Made by a program: the position numbers and the translations under genes
Part shown: positions 18,211-25,488 of the stretch, one piece after another
Layout: every line of letters begins with the position of its first letter
Position numbering within the stretch: position 1 is the first letter of the stretch
Origin: Priestia megaterium
GTDB taxonomy: Bacteria > Bacillota > Bacilli > Bacillales > Bacillaceae_H
Reading direction: 5' to 3'
Assembly (NCBI GenBank): GCA_008180335.1
Contig: VTEF01000002.1
Span: forward strand, 309,973 to 373,972
Length of the DNA: 64,000 nt
The notes under the pieces: generated by a model
Told to the model about the DNA's origin: nothing
What the model saw: only the letters and a program-made list of their open reading frames with translations
The model's database searches: none

Positions 18211-19482
18211 ATGAAAAAGCTAAACAAGTACCTATTAGGTGCATCGCTTGCGGCAGCTCTTCTTATCGCAGGGTGTTCAAATAATGAAAAAAACCAGCAC
18301 GAGATGAATCATAACGAAATGGAACATGCAGAACAAGAACAGCCGGATTCAAAAAGTGTAGCTGAGAAAGCGAGTAAAGCACCTGCAGAGATAAATGAAA
18401 ATGCAGGCCAGAATTTAATCGTAGAACATACAAAAAACACGATGAGGTTAAATACGGATGATCCGCTGGAATTGTCTGTGATGGTATCACAAACCATTTG
18501 GCCAGCTACGCATAAGGAAAGCCAGCCGGGGAGTGTCATTTTAGTACCGGAGGACAACTGGCAAATTGCTTTAGCTGCCAGTGATTTAATTCATCATCCA
18601 AATAACGGCCCAGTTTTGTTCGTTGGGAAAAACGAATTTTCAGAAGCGGTTATCAATGAAATAAACCGGTTAAATCCTGTCGGTAACAATGAAGGTGTTC
18701 AAATTATGGCGATGGGAGATATAGCTGATTCAGCTCTTCAGCCGTTGTCAAATTATAAAATCGAAAAAATTAATGAAAGTGATCCAGCTATTTTTGCTCA
18801 AAAAGTAGATGAGTTTTATGCAAAATCAGCGGGCGATTTACCGCAAAGTGTGATTGTTGTGTCACAAGATCAACGTGCAGAGGCTTACTCGCTTCCGGCT
18901 GTTAACTGGATTGCTCATATGCCTGAGCCAGTTTTATATGTTACAAAAGATGAGGTGCCTAAGGCAACGAAGCAAGCATTGAAAGAGCGTAAGAACAAAG
19001 CCAATATTTATGTATTAGGTCCAGATTCAGTGATTTCGCCAGAAGTAGAAAAACAGTTAAAGGAATATGGAAATGTAACGCGCATCAGCGGTGACAACCC
19101 GGTTTCAAACGCGATTGCATTTGCTGCGTTTAAAGATAAAGATACTGGTTTTGGCTGGGGAATAACAGATCCTGGGCATGGCGTATCATTTATATCAACG
19201 GCTAACCTGAACTTAGCTATTCCAGCTGCTCCTTTTTCTCATATGGGAAAGCATGCACCGATGATTTGGCTTGAAGATGGAAAGCCGAATGAAGATGTAT
19301 ACAAGTTTTTAGCGAATATCAAACCGACCTTTAAAGATGATCCAACCACAGGTCCTTACAATCATGGATTTATCATTGGTTCACAGCAGTCGATTTCATT
19401 TGAATCGCAGGGGATTTTGGATGAAAAGCTTGAGATTGTCTCTCAAAACGGAGCGGGGCATAGCAACCATAGCGGGCATTAA
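18211..19482 (+). CDS. His/Met-rich lipoprotein with cell-wall-binding-repeat-2-like domain
   Basis: A 423-residue lipoprotein; the signal peptide ends in the lipobox LIAGC. Right after the Cys comes QHEMNHNEMEHAEQ, a Met/His pattern typical of extracytoplasmic copper binders, and the C-terminus HSNHSGH is also His-rich. The body (about 90-400) resembles repeats of the CW_binding_2 family, for example NIYVLGPDSVISPEVEKQL followed by VTRISGDNPVSNAIAF. AGGAGG lies before the ATG. Position after copA suggests copper handling at the cell surface. The function is inferred, not established. Confidence 0.75.
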   Translation: MKKLNKYLLGASLAAALLIAGCSNNEKNQHEMNHNEMEHAEQEQPDSKSVAEKASKAPAEINENAGQNLIVEHTKNTMRLNTDDPLELSVMVSQTIWPATHKESQPGSVILVPEDNWQIALAASDLIHHPNNGPVLFVGKNEFSEAVINEINRLNPVGNNEGVQIMAMGDIADSALQPLSNYKIEKINESDPAIFAQKVDEFYAKSAGDLPQSVIVVSQDQRAEAYSLPAVNWIAHMPEPVLYVTKDEVPKATKQALKERKNKANIYVLGPDSVISPEVEKQLKEYGNVTRISGDNPVSNAIAFAAFKDKDTGFGWGITDPGHGVSFISTANLNLAIPAAPFSHMGKHAPMIWLEDGKPNEDVYKFLANIKPTFKDDPTTGPYNHGFIIGSQQSISFESQGILDEKLEIVSQNGAGHSNHSGH

Positions 19483-19494
19483 GTCTGTAAAAAG

Positions 19495-19526
19495 TCACAA
19501 GCTGCAAGCGGCTTGTGATTTTTTAT
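19495..19526 (+). terminator. Terminator of the copper-locus lipoprotein gene
   Basis: TCACAAGC (19495-19502) pairs with GCTTGTGA (19511-19518), followed by T6. Confidence 0.88.
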
Positions 19527-19619
19527 ACTTGTCTGCTGTAGCCTTTACTTAAAAGAGGAATCGTTGGGAGGAAAGGAGAAGAAGTATGATATAGTTATAG
19601 CGAAAAGGAGGATACAGAG

Positions 19620-19934
19620 ATGACAAAAACGGTCATGCTAGCCGGGCACGCTAAGCTTCCGCAAGGGATGGCGGCAAGTGATATTTATCAAACGCTGACA
19701 GTGACGCTTGAAACGGATTCAAAATACGGAGTTGTTTTGGATGCTTCATGCACATTAGCAACCGATCATGCCCAGCATTTTTTTAGACAGCTGTTAAAGG
19801 GGTACAGTCTTTTAGACGGAATTGAACCGATTCTTCAGGTAATTGAAAGGCATTATGTCGGCAAAGCGCAATCAGCATTAGTCGCAGCGACGAAAGATGC
19901 GTATAAGCAATATACATACATGAAAGTGAAATGA
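19620..19934 (+). CDS. DUF3870-family protein (first copy)
   Basis: A 104-residue cytosolic protein with the DUF3870 pattern: an N-terminal VMLAGHAKLP strand, then LETDSKYGVVLDASCTLATDHAQHFFRQLLKGYSL with an invariant-looking Cys, then a C-terminal VGKAQSALVAATKDAYKQY helix. No biochemical role is known to me. A paralogue lies at 38511-38819 before a transporter operon. Here it sits immediately before the glutarate genes, which have their own promoter. AAAGGAGG precedes the ATG. Confidence 0.8.
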   Translation: MTKTVMLAGHAKLPQGMAASDIYQTLTVTLETDSKYGVVLDASCTLATDHAQHFFRQLLKGYSLLDGIEPILQVIERHYVGKAQSALVAATKDAYKQYTYMKVK

Positions 19935-19957
19935 AAATTCTAAATTATCGAAAATGA

Positions 19958-19987
19958 TTGACAAATCAAATCTGAGTTTTATAGAAT
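19958..19987 (+). promoter_or_regulatory. SigA-type promoter of the glaH-lhgO unit
   Basis: TTGACA (19958-19963) is followed after 18 bases by TAGAAT (19982-19987), or after 16 by TATAGA (19980-19985). Transcription would start near 19993-19996, leaving a leader of about 195 bases before glaH. Confidence 0.75.
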
Positions 19988-19996
19988 ATGAGTAAC

Positions 19997-20162
19997 AAAT
20001 TACTTCTAGAAAGATAACCCTTTCATGATCAGTAATTTAGTAAATTAACTCATCCAAATAACTGTAAAATCTATCGGACTTCTTGCCGGAAGCCGCAAGT
20101 AGATTATAGCCAGTTATATCATTTGACGTGCAAATGTTTAATGATATAGCTGGCTATTTTTA
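19997..20162 (+). promoter_or_regulatory. glaH leader: two structured parts with mutually exclusive antiterminator and terminator
   Basis: A first hairpin pairs AAATTAC (19997-20003) with GTAATTT (20032-20038) and GAAAG (20009-20013) with CTTTC (20020-20024), with an internal loop TTCTA/ATGATCA. A second element pairs ATAACTG (20058-20064) with CAGTTAT (20111-20117), ATCTA (20069-20073) with TAGAT (20100-20104), CGG (20075-20077) with CCG (20093-20095) and CTTC (20079-20082) with GAAG (20089-20092). Its 3' arm, 20111-20117, is also inside the left arm of a 17-pair terminator (20107-20123 with 20140-20156, then TTTTT). The folds exclude each other, as in riboswitches or protein-controlled antiterminators. 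The class is not recognised. Confidence 0.65.
20107..20161 (+). terminator. Conditional terminator immediately before glaH
   Basis: A 17-base-pair stem with one G-U pair is followed by T5 and ends 30 bases before the glaH start. It lies downstream of the promoter, so transcription of glaH requires read-through. Confidence 0.85.
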
Positions 20163-20191
20163 TTGTTCAAATGTAAAAGGAGGAAGAAAAT

Positions 20192-21127
20192 ATGAATGTT
20201 ATTCAAAAAAGCGAAAAGTCGTTAGTTGGCAAATACGATACGTTTGAGATCAAGGAACACCCTCATCATCATCGTTTATACATGATTGAAATGACAACCG
20301 AAGCACTCGCGGCATTTTTAGCTGAAAATGAAGCGGTAAATGTCCAGCAGTTAGAATATGTGCCATATATGAGGTTAATCCTGGCTGAGCGTCTGCAAAA
20401 AACACTTGGCGAGCCATTTGTCAAAGCAGTGCGTGGCATTTTACATGATCGCACATCAGGCGGCTTTACAATCGGGATGCAAGGGCAAACAGTGAATGAT
20501 CAGGATTACGTCAAATTTTCGACAGCACTGACACATTTAATCGGCGGCGTAAATTTTGACGCGATGTCAGGTACGTATTATGCGAGATTTACTGTAAGCG
20601 ATACTGACAACAGTGATTCATATTTACGTCAGGCTTACCGTTTGTTTACGCTTCATACAGACGGCACATTTGTTGATGAGCCAACCGATTGGCTGCTTAT
20701 GATGAAGTTTGCTGAAGCGAATGCGGCTGGGGGGGAATCCAGACTGCTTCATTTAGACGATTGGGAAGACTTAGACAAATTTTCGAAGCATCCGCTAGCG
20801 GCATGCCGCATTGAATACAAAGCGCCTTCTAGTAAAAATGTAAGTCAAACCGTCTATAATCAAACGTTTTATGAACAAAACGGAAAGCCTTGTATTTGTT
20901 TTATTGACCAATTTGCTTATCCTGCGACATTAGAACAAGCGGTTTATTTAAAAGAAATGTCTGATTCAATGGAAAACAGTGATGCGACGGTTGCATTGCC
21001 GCTGCCCGTTGGTGACCTCGTCATGATTAATAATCGTTTCTGGCTTCACGGAAGAGCTGCATTTGAAAAAAATCCAAATCTGCACCGTGAGTTATTAAGG
21101 CAGCGCGGCTATTTTGCTAAAGTGTAA
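20192..21127 (+). CDS. glaH: Glutarate 2-hydroxylase (CsiD/GlaH family Fe(II)/2-oxoglutarate dioxygenase)
   Basis: Hydroxylates glutarate to L-2-hydroxyglutarate, using O2 and 2-oxoglutarate and releasing succinate and CO2 (the role established for E. coli CsiD/GlaH). The iron ligands are visible as HTD in TLHTDGTFVDEPTD and the distal His in NRFWLHGRAAF. The Arg of RELLRQRGYF is placed to bind 2-oxoglutarate. The length of 311 residues is close to the E. coli enzyme (about 325). AAAGGAGG precedes the ATG. It is followed 17 bases later by lhgO, the same pairing as in the Enterobacteria glutarate pathway. Confidence 0.9.
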   Translation: MNVIQKSEKSLVGKYDTFEIKEHPHHHRLYMIEMTTEALAAFLAENEAVNVQQLEYVPYMRLILAERLQKTLGEPFVKAVRGILHDRTSGGFTIGMQGQTVNDQDYVKFSTALTHLIGGVNFDAMSGTYYARFTVSDTDNSDSYLRQAYRLFTLHTDGTFVDEPTDWLLMMKFAEANAAGGESRLLHLDDWEDLDKFSKHPLAACRIEYKAPSSKNVSQTVYNQTFYEQNGKPCICFIDQFAYPATLEQAVYLKEMSDSMENSDATVALPLPVGDLVMINNRFWLHGRAAFEKNPNLHRELLRQRGYFAKV

Positions 21128-21144
21128 AGCAAGGAGGAAATGAA

Positions 21145-22362
21145 ATGAAAGATGTGATTGTCATCGGCGGGGGGATTGTCGGTTTATCGACTGCTTTTTC
21201 ATTAAGTCAGCGCTTCCCTCATGCCCGCCTTGCTGTGATTGAAAAAGAACATGCGTGGGCAAAACATCAAACGGGAAATAACAGCGGTGTCATTCATTCC
21301 GGCATTTACTACAAGCCCGGCAGTTTAAAAGCAAAATTCGCAACAGAAGGCAGCCGGCAAATTATGGCGTTTTGCAAACAGTACGGTGTGAATTATGAGC
21401 AGTGCGGGAAAATCATTGTAGCGACAAAGCCCGAAGAATTACCGCTTTTAGATGATTTATATGAACGAGGAGTGGCAAACGGATTAGCAATTTCTCTTAT
21501 TGAGCGCAAACAAATAAAAGAAGAAGAACCTTACGCAAACGGGATAAAAGCAATAAAAGTATCGCAAGCAGGCATTGTCGATTATAAGCAAGTGTGTGAA
21601 ACACTGGTTTCCCTTTTACAAGAGCGAGGTGCTGAACTGTACTTAAATACAGAAGTAAAGAAAGTGGTCGAGCATGATCATCAAGTGGAAATCATCACAA
21701 ATGATCAAACTTTTACAGCAAGCTATATCGTGAATTGTACGGGACTTCATAGCGATAGAGTAACGAAGATGTCTGGCATGGATGTGGATGTGCAAATCGT
21801 GCCGTTTCGAGGAGAATACTATGAATTAAAACCTGACAAATATCATCTTGTTAAAAATTTAATTTACCCTGTACCGAATCCGGAATTTCCGTTTCTTGGC
21901 GTTCATTTTACAAGAATGATTAACGGTGGAATTGAAGCAGGTCCGAATGCAGTGCTTAGTTTAAAGCGAGAAGGCTATAAAAAAACAGATATTGATTTAA
22001 AAGATGTATCGGAAGTCATGAAGTATAAAGGATTTTGGAAGCTTGCCCGGAAGTATTGGAAAGAGGGAGCGAAAGAAATGTGGCGTTCTTACAGTAAAAA
22101 AGCGTTCGTCAAAAGTCTCCAAGAACTGATTCCGGCGATTCAAGAGCAAGATCTCGTTCCGGCTTCAGCAGGTGTGAGAGCACAGGCTTTACAAACAAAC
22201 GGCACATTAGTTGATGACTTTTTCATTGTCGAAGGAAAGCGAAGCATTCATGTATGCAATGCCCCGTCTCCGGCTGCTACTGCTTGTTTGCCAATTGGAA
22301 AAGAAATTGCCAAGCGCGTTCCAAAAATCGAGTTAAATCCGCGGTTTGTTATTCATTCATAA
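21145..22362 (+). CDS. lhgO: L-2-hydroxyglutarate oxidase/dehydrogenase (FAD)
   Basis: A membrane-associated flavoprotein of the DAO family that oxidises L-2-hydroxyglutarate to 2-oxoglutarate, passing electrons to quinone or O2. The N-terminal dinucleotide fold is VIVIGGGIVGLSTAFSL, followed by HQTGNNSGVIHSGIYYKPGS, the characteristic LhgO signature. Other conserved parts are FRGEYYELKPD and the C-terminal PSPAATACLPIGKEIA. The length is 405 residues. It recycles the 2-oxoglutarate used by GlaH, so the two genes together convert glutarate to succinate plus CO2 with net recycling of 2-oxoglutarate. Confidence 0.93.
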   Translation: MKDVIVIGGGIVGLSTAFSLSQRFPHARLAVIEKEHAWAKHQTGNNSGVIHSGIYYKPGSLKAKFATEGSRQIMAFCKQYGVNYEQCGKIIVATKPEELPLLDDLYERGVANGLAISLIERKQIKEEEPYANGIKAIKVSQAGIVDYKQVCETLVSLLQERGAELYLNTEVKKVVEHDHQVEIITNDQTFTASYIVNCTGLHSDRVTKMSGMDVDVQIVPFRGEYYELKPDKYHLVKNLIYPVPNPEFPFLGVHFTRMINGGIEAGPNAVLSLKREGYKKTDIDLKDVSEVMKYKGFWKLARKYWKEGAKEMWRSYSKKAFVKSLQELIPAIQEQDLVPASAGVRAQALQTNGTLVDDFFIVEGKRSIHVCNAPSPAATACLPIGKEIAKRVPKIELNPRFVIHS

Positions 22363-22383
22363 AGATTACATGAGGTTTGGTAT

Positions 22384-22418
22384 AGACAGATTTGCCTTTT
22401 GGTGAATCTGTCTTTTTA
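22384..22418 (+). terminator. Terminator of the glaH-lhgO operon
   Basis: AGACAGATT (22384-22392) pairs with AATCTGTCT (22405-22413), followed by T5. Confidence 0.88.
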
Positions 22419-22544
22419 CATGGACAGGAAGACGGAAACAGCTATATTTCGATTTATTGAAAGGGATTTGGCATTTTTTAGCGAAAATAAAAGATAGTTT
22501 CATTTAGCGAAATTTGTTTGTTACAAGAAAAGGTGGAATTTGTT

Positions 22545-23975
22545 ATGTATAGCCAATCAGCGGAACTAGGACGGTTAAAAAAGGAATTAAAAGAAGCGAA
22601 AAGTTTAAATCGTGAGCTGGATGCGATTATTGAAAATTCGTATGACGTGATCTACATAACAGATAAAAACGGTGTAACATTAAAAACCAATTCAGCCATT
22701 GAACGCATTACCGGTATTCCAAAAGAGTATTACATTGGGAAAAGTGTAGATGCCTTGATTAAACGAGGAATTTTAAAAAGCTCTGTCACGCATAAAGTCA
22801 TTCAGCAAAGGCGTCCTGTCTCAACGATTCAATACAATTATGCAGGACAGGAAACGCTGATTACCGGAAATCCCGTATTAAATGATGAAGGTGAAGTCGA
22901 AAAAGTCGTAACGAATATCCGGGATTTATCAGAGTTGAATGACTTGCAAGCTGCGTTAAAGAAAGCAAATGAATTAAATGACAGTTATAAAAAAGAGATT
23001 GAACGATTAAAAGGAAACAGGAAGGAAAAGGGAGGCTTTGTCGTCAAGAGTCCGCAAATGAAACTTATTTATGACATGGCGGAGCGGATTGCGGATGTAG
23101 ATGCAACGGTTTTAATTTTAGGAGAAACCGGCGTCGGAAAAGATGTGCTCGCGCGATTTATTTATAATAAAAGTGCAAAAGCAAAGCAAGGAAACTTTAT
23201 TAAATTAAACTGCGGGGCGATTCCGCCGGATTTGCTAGAATCAGAGCTGTTTGGTTATGAGAGCGGAGCGTTCACAGGGGCGAATGCTAAAGGAAAGCCA
23301 GGAATGTTTGAGCTTGCTGATAAGGGCATCCTGTTTCTCGATGAGATTGGTGAATTATCGCTTGGCTTGCAAGTGAAATTATTAAGAGCGCTTCAAGAGC
23401 AAGAAATTCGTCGAGTAGGCGGTACGAAAACGAAGAAAGTGAATGTGCGAATTGTTGCTGCGACCAATCGGAATTTAAAAAAAATGGTAGACAGCGGTGA
23501 TTTTCGTGAAGATTTATATTATCGTCTCAACGTTGTTCCCATTATGGTTCCATCGTTAAAGGAACGAAGAGACGATATTTTGCCGCTCGTGCAGCTGTTT
23601 TTACGTCAGGCAAATCAAAAGCATGCAAAACAGAAAGAAATCGACGTAAAACTGCATGATTTTTTCTATCGTTATAACTGGCCAGGAAATGTGCGGGAGC
23701 TGTCGAATCTGATTGAACGAATGGTGCTGACTACGCAAAGCGAGCTGCTGAAAATTGAAGATCTTCCCGTTGAATATACCGAGTCGACAAACTCTGATTT
23801 GATATTTACGCAATTGCTCACATTAAAAGAAGCGGTTGAATTAGCAGAAAAAAAAGTGTTGTCACTGGCTGTGGAAAAGTATAAAACAACGTATGAGATC
23901 GCAGAAGCGTTAGAGACGAGTCAGCCGACAATTGTTAGAAAACTGAAAAAATATCAGCTGAAGCATACAGAATAA
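22545..23975 (+). CDS. Sigma-54-dependent enhancer-binding activator with PAS sensor domain
   Basis: Activates -24/-12 promoters through SigL. After the start (ATG 22545, chosen for AAAAGGTGG upstream; an in-frame TTG lies at 22518), a PAS domain covers about residues 20-125 ([21 protein letters not shown]), then a coiled coil, then an AAA+ domain. Walker A is GETGVGKD, the sigma-54 loop [14 protein letters not shown], Walker [13 protein letters not shown] and the sensor region YYRLNVVPI. The C-terminal TyrR/Fis-like HTH is [20 protein letters not shown]. The signal sensed by the PAS domain is unknown. It sits between the glutarate genes and the sigma-54-controlled beta-oxidation operon, which it very probably controls. 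Confidence 0.93.
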   Translation: MYSQSAELGRLKKELKEAKSLNRELDAIIENSYDVIYITDKNGVTLKTNSAIERITGIPKEYYIGKSVDALIKRGILKSSVTHKVIQQRRPVSTIQYNYAGQETLITGNPVLNDEGEVEKVVTNIRDLSELNDLQAALKKANELNDSYKKEIERLKGNRKEKGGFVVKSPQMKLIYDMAERIADVDATVLILGETGVGKDVLARFIYNKSAKAKQGNFIKLNCGAIPPDLLESELFGYESGAFTGANAKGKPGMFELADKGILFLDEIGELSLGLQVKLLRALQEQEIRRVGGTKTKKVNVRIVAATNRNLKKMVDSGDFREDLYYRLNVVPIMVPSLKERRDDILPLVQLFLRQANQKHAKQKEIDVKLHDFFYRYNWPGNVRELSNLIERMVLTTQSELLKIEDLPVEYTESTNSDLIFTQLLTLKEAVELAEKKVLSLAVEKYKTTYEIAEALETSQPTIVRKLKKYQLKHTE

Positions 23976-24010
23976 CTGCTTATTTAAATAACGCTGTTCT
24001 TCAATAAAAT

Positions 24011-24024
24011 GAAAACGGATTCAA
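24011..24024 (+). promoter_or_regulatory. Probable cre box upstream of the beta-oxidation operon
   Basis: TGAAAACGGATTCA fits the relaxed CcpA consensus WTGNAANCGNWNNCW and misses the strict one by one base. It is about 235 bases upstream of the sigma-54 promoter, between the activator gene and its terminator. Confidence 0.5.
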
Positions 24025-24045
24025 TTTGTTGGCGGAAAAGAAAAG

Positions 24046-24105
24046 CAGAAAGAGATGATCAAAGAAGGAAGGAAGCCACCTTTTGCATCATCTCTTTTCT
24101 TTTTG
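24046..24105 (+). terminator. Terminator of the activator gene
   Basis: AAGAGATGAT (24051-24060) pairs with ATCATCTCTT (24088-24097), followed by TTCTTTTT. Confidence 0.8.
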
Positions 24106-24135
24106 GTGGAAAAGTTAATCCAAAAATAAATCATC

Positions 24136-24153
24136 TGATACAAAAATGAATCA
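24136..24153 (+). promoter_or_regulatory. Upstream activator site 1 (inverted repeat)
   Basis: TGATACAAAAATGAATCA is a gapped inverted repeat (TGATNCA...TGAATCA). Its centre is 53 bases, five helical turns, from the centre of the second copy. It should bind the PAS/AAA+ activator encoded upstream. Confidence 0.7.
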
Positions 24154-24188
24154 AAAATGAGAGGGTTTTCTTGGTTTAATGTCTATTT

Positions 24189-24206
24189 TGATTCAAAAAT
24201 GAATGA
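24189..24206 (+). promoter_or_regulatory. Upstream activator site 2
   Basis: TGATTCAAAAATGAATGA is a second copy of the same motif (16 of 18 bases identical to site 1), ending 52 bases before the -24 element. Confidence 0.7.
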
Positions 24207-24258
24207 CGCAGCTTTTTAATGATGCAGCCACCCCTTTAAAACAGGAAGTTAATAGAGC

Positions 24259-24274
24259 TGGTACAGTTCTTGCA
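24259..24274 (+). promoter_or_regulatory. Sigma-54 (SigL) promoter of the beta-oxidation operon
   Basis: TGGTACAGTTCTTGCA carries GG and GC dinucleotides separated by exactly 10 bases, the -24/-12 signature. It lies 39 bases before the first gene. Confidence 0.88.
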
Positions 24275-24312
24275 AATCATTTAAGTGAAACTTTTTAAGG
24301 GGGACGATGCAG

Positions 24313-25461
24313 ATGACAGTTACATTAACAGAAGAAATGCAGCAAATGAAAACGATGATTCGCAACTTTGTTGAAAAAGAAGTGGAGCCCTATGCAGCAC
24401 AAATCGAAGAAGAAGACGCCATTCCCGGGCATCTCGTTGAACAAGTAAAAGAACTTGGATTGTTTGGAATGAGCATTCCGGAACAATACGGCGGCATCGG
24501 ATTAAATACAATTGAAAAAGCGACGGTACTAGAACAATTAGGGCGAACGCATAATGGATTTGTTTCACTGATTAGTGCCCATACAGGAATCGGCAGTACA
24601 GGTCTTGTCAAGCTGGGATCTGAGTATTTAAAAGAAAAGTATTTGCCTGATATGGCTGCTGGAAATAAAATCGCGGCTTTTGCTTTATCAGAGCCGGGTG
24701 CAGGCTCTGATGCAACAAATTTAGCAACACGAGCTGAGAAAAAAGGCGACTATTGGGTAATGAACGGAACGAAGCATTTTATTACAAATGGACCAATTGC
24801 GGATGTATTTACCGTCTTTGCATTAACAGATAAAGATAAAGGAGCAAAAGGCGGGATTACAGCTTTTTTAGTAGAAAAAGATTTTCCGGGATTAATTGTC
24901 GGTAAAAAAGATAAAAAAATGGGCTTAAGAGGATCTTATACATCGCAAATTATTTTTGAGAATTGCATCATTCCAGAACAAAATGTCATTGGAGAAGTAG
25001 GAATGGGCTATATATCCGCACTCAAGATTTTGGCAGAAGGACGTGTAGGCCTAGCAGCAAGAGCGGTTGGGTCTTGTGATAAGCTGATTGAATTGTCTGC
25101 GCGCTATGCAAAAGAACGCATTCAGTTCGGAAAACCTATTGCTGATAATCAAGCAATTCAATGGATGCTCGCTGACATGGCGACAGAAACAGAAGCAGCG
25201 CGCACCTTGACACTTATGGCTGCCCAAAAAATTGATGAAGGGAAAAAAGTCATTAAAGAAGCATCCATGGCGAAATTGTTTGCATCTGATGTATTTAACC
25301 GAGTAGCGGATAAAGCAGTTCAAATTCACGGCGGGATGGGGTATGTATCCGATTATCCTATTGAGCGCTTTTACCGGGATGCGCGCATTACAAAAATTTA
25401 TGAAGGTACAAATGAAATTCAGCGCTTACTCATTGCAAGAAATGTGTTGCAAGAAGCGTAA
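24313..25461 (+). CDS. Acyl-CoA dehydrogenase (first copy)
   Basis: A flavoenzyme for the first step of beta-oxidation, oxidising acyl-CoA to 2-enoyl-CoA and passing electrons to ETF. The FAD/substrate motif is FALSEPGAGSDATNL. The second signature is QIHGGMGYVSDYPIERFYRDARI, with the catalytic Glu in KIYEGTNEIQR. The length is normal for the family (382). AAGGGGG at 24297-24303 is better spaced for ATG 24313 than for ATG 24307. It is first in the sigma-54 operon and similar to the copy at 29015. Chain length and substrate class cannot be read directly. Confidence 0.93.
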   Translation: MTVTLTEEMQQMKTMIRNFVEKEVEPYAAQIEEEDAIPGHLVEQVKELGLFGMSIPEQYGGIGLNTIEKATVLEQLGRTHNGFVSLISAHTGIGSTGLVKLGSEYLKEKYLPDMAAGNKIAAFALSEPGAGSDATNLATRAEKKGDYWVMNGTKHFITNGPIADVFTVFALTDKDKGAKGGITAFLVEKDFPGLIVGKKDKKMGLRGSYTSQIIFENCIIPEQNVIGEVGMGYISALKILAEGRVGLAARAVGSCDKLIELSARYAKERIQFGKPIADNQAIQWMLADMATETEAARTLTLMAAQKIDEGKKVIKEASMAKLFASDVFNRVADKAVQIHGGMGYVSDYPIERFYRDARITKIYEGTNEIQRLLIARNVLQEA

Positions 25462-25488
25462 TGAATAAAAAAGAAAGGAGATATCCCT

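Noticed and set aside
20001-20105. Lysine riboswitch or T-box in the glaH leader
   Set aside because: The conserved sequence boxes of these classes, including the T-box AGGGTGGNACCGCG, are not present.
22363-22544. Sigma-54 promoter for the activator gene
   Set aside because: GG and GC pairs near 22379-22397 are 13 bases apart instead of 10 and fall within the lhgO terminator.
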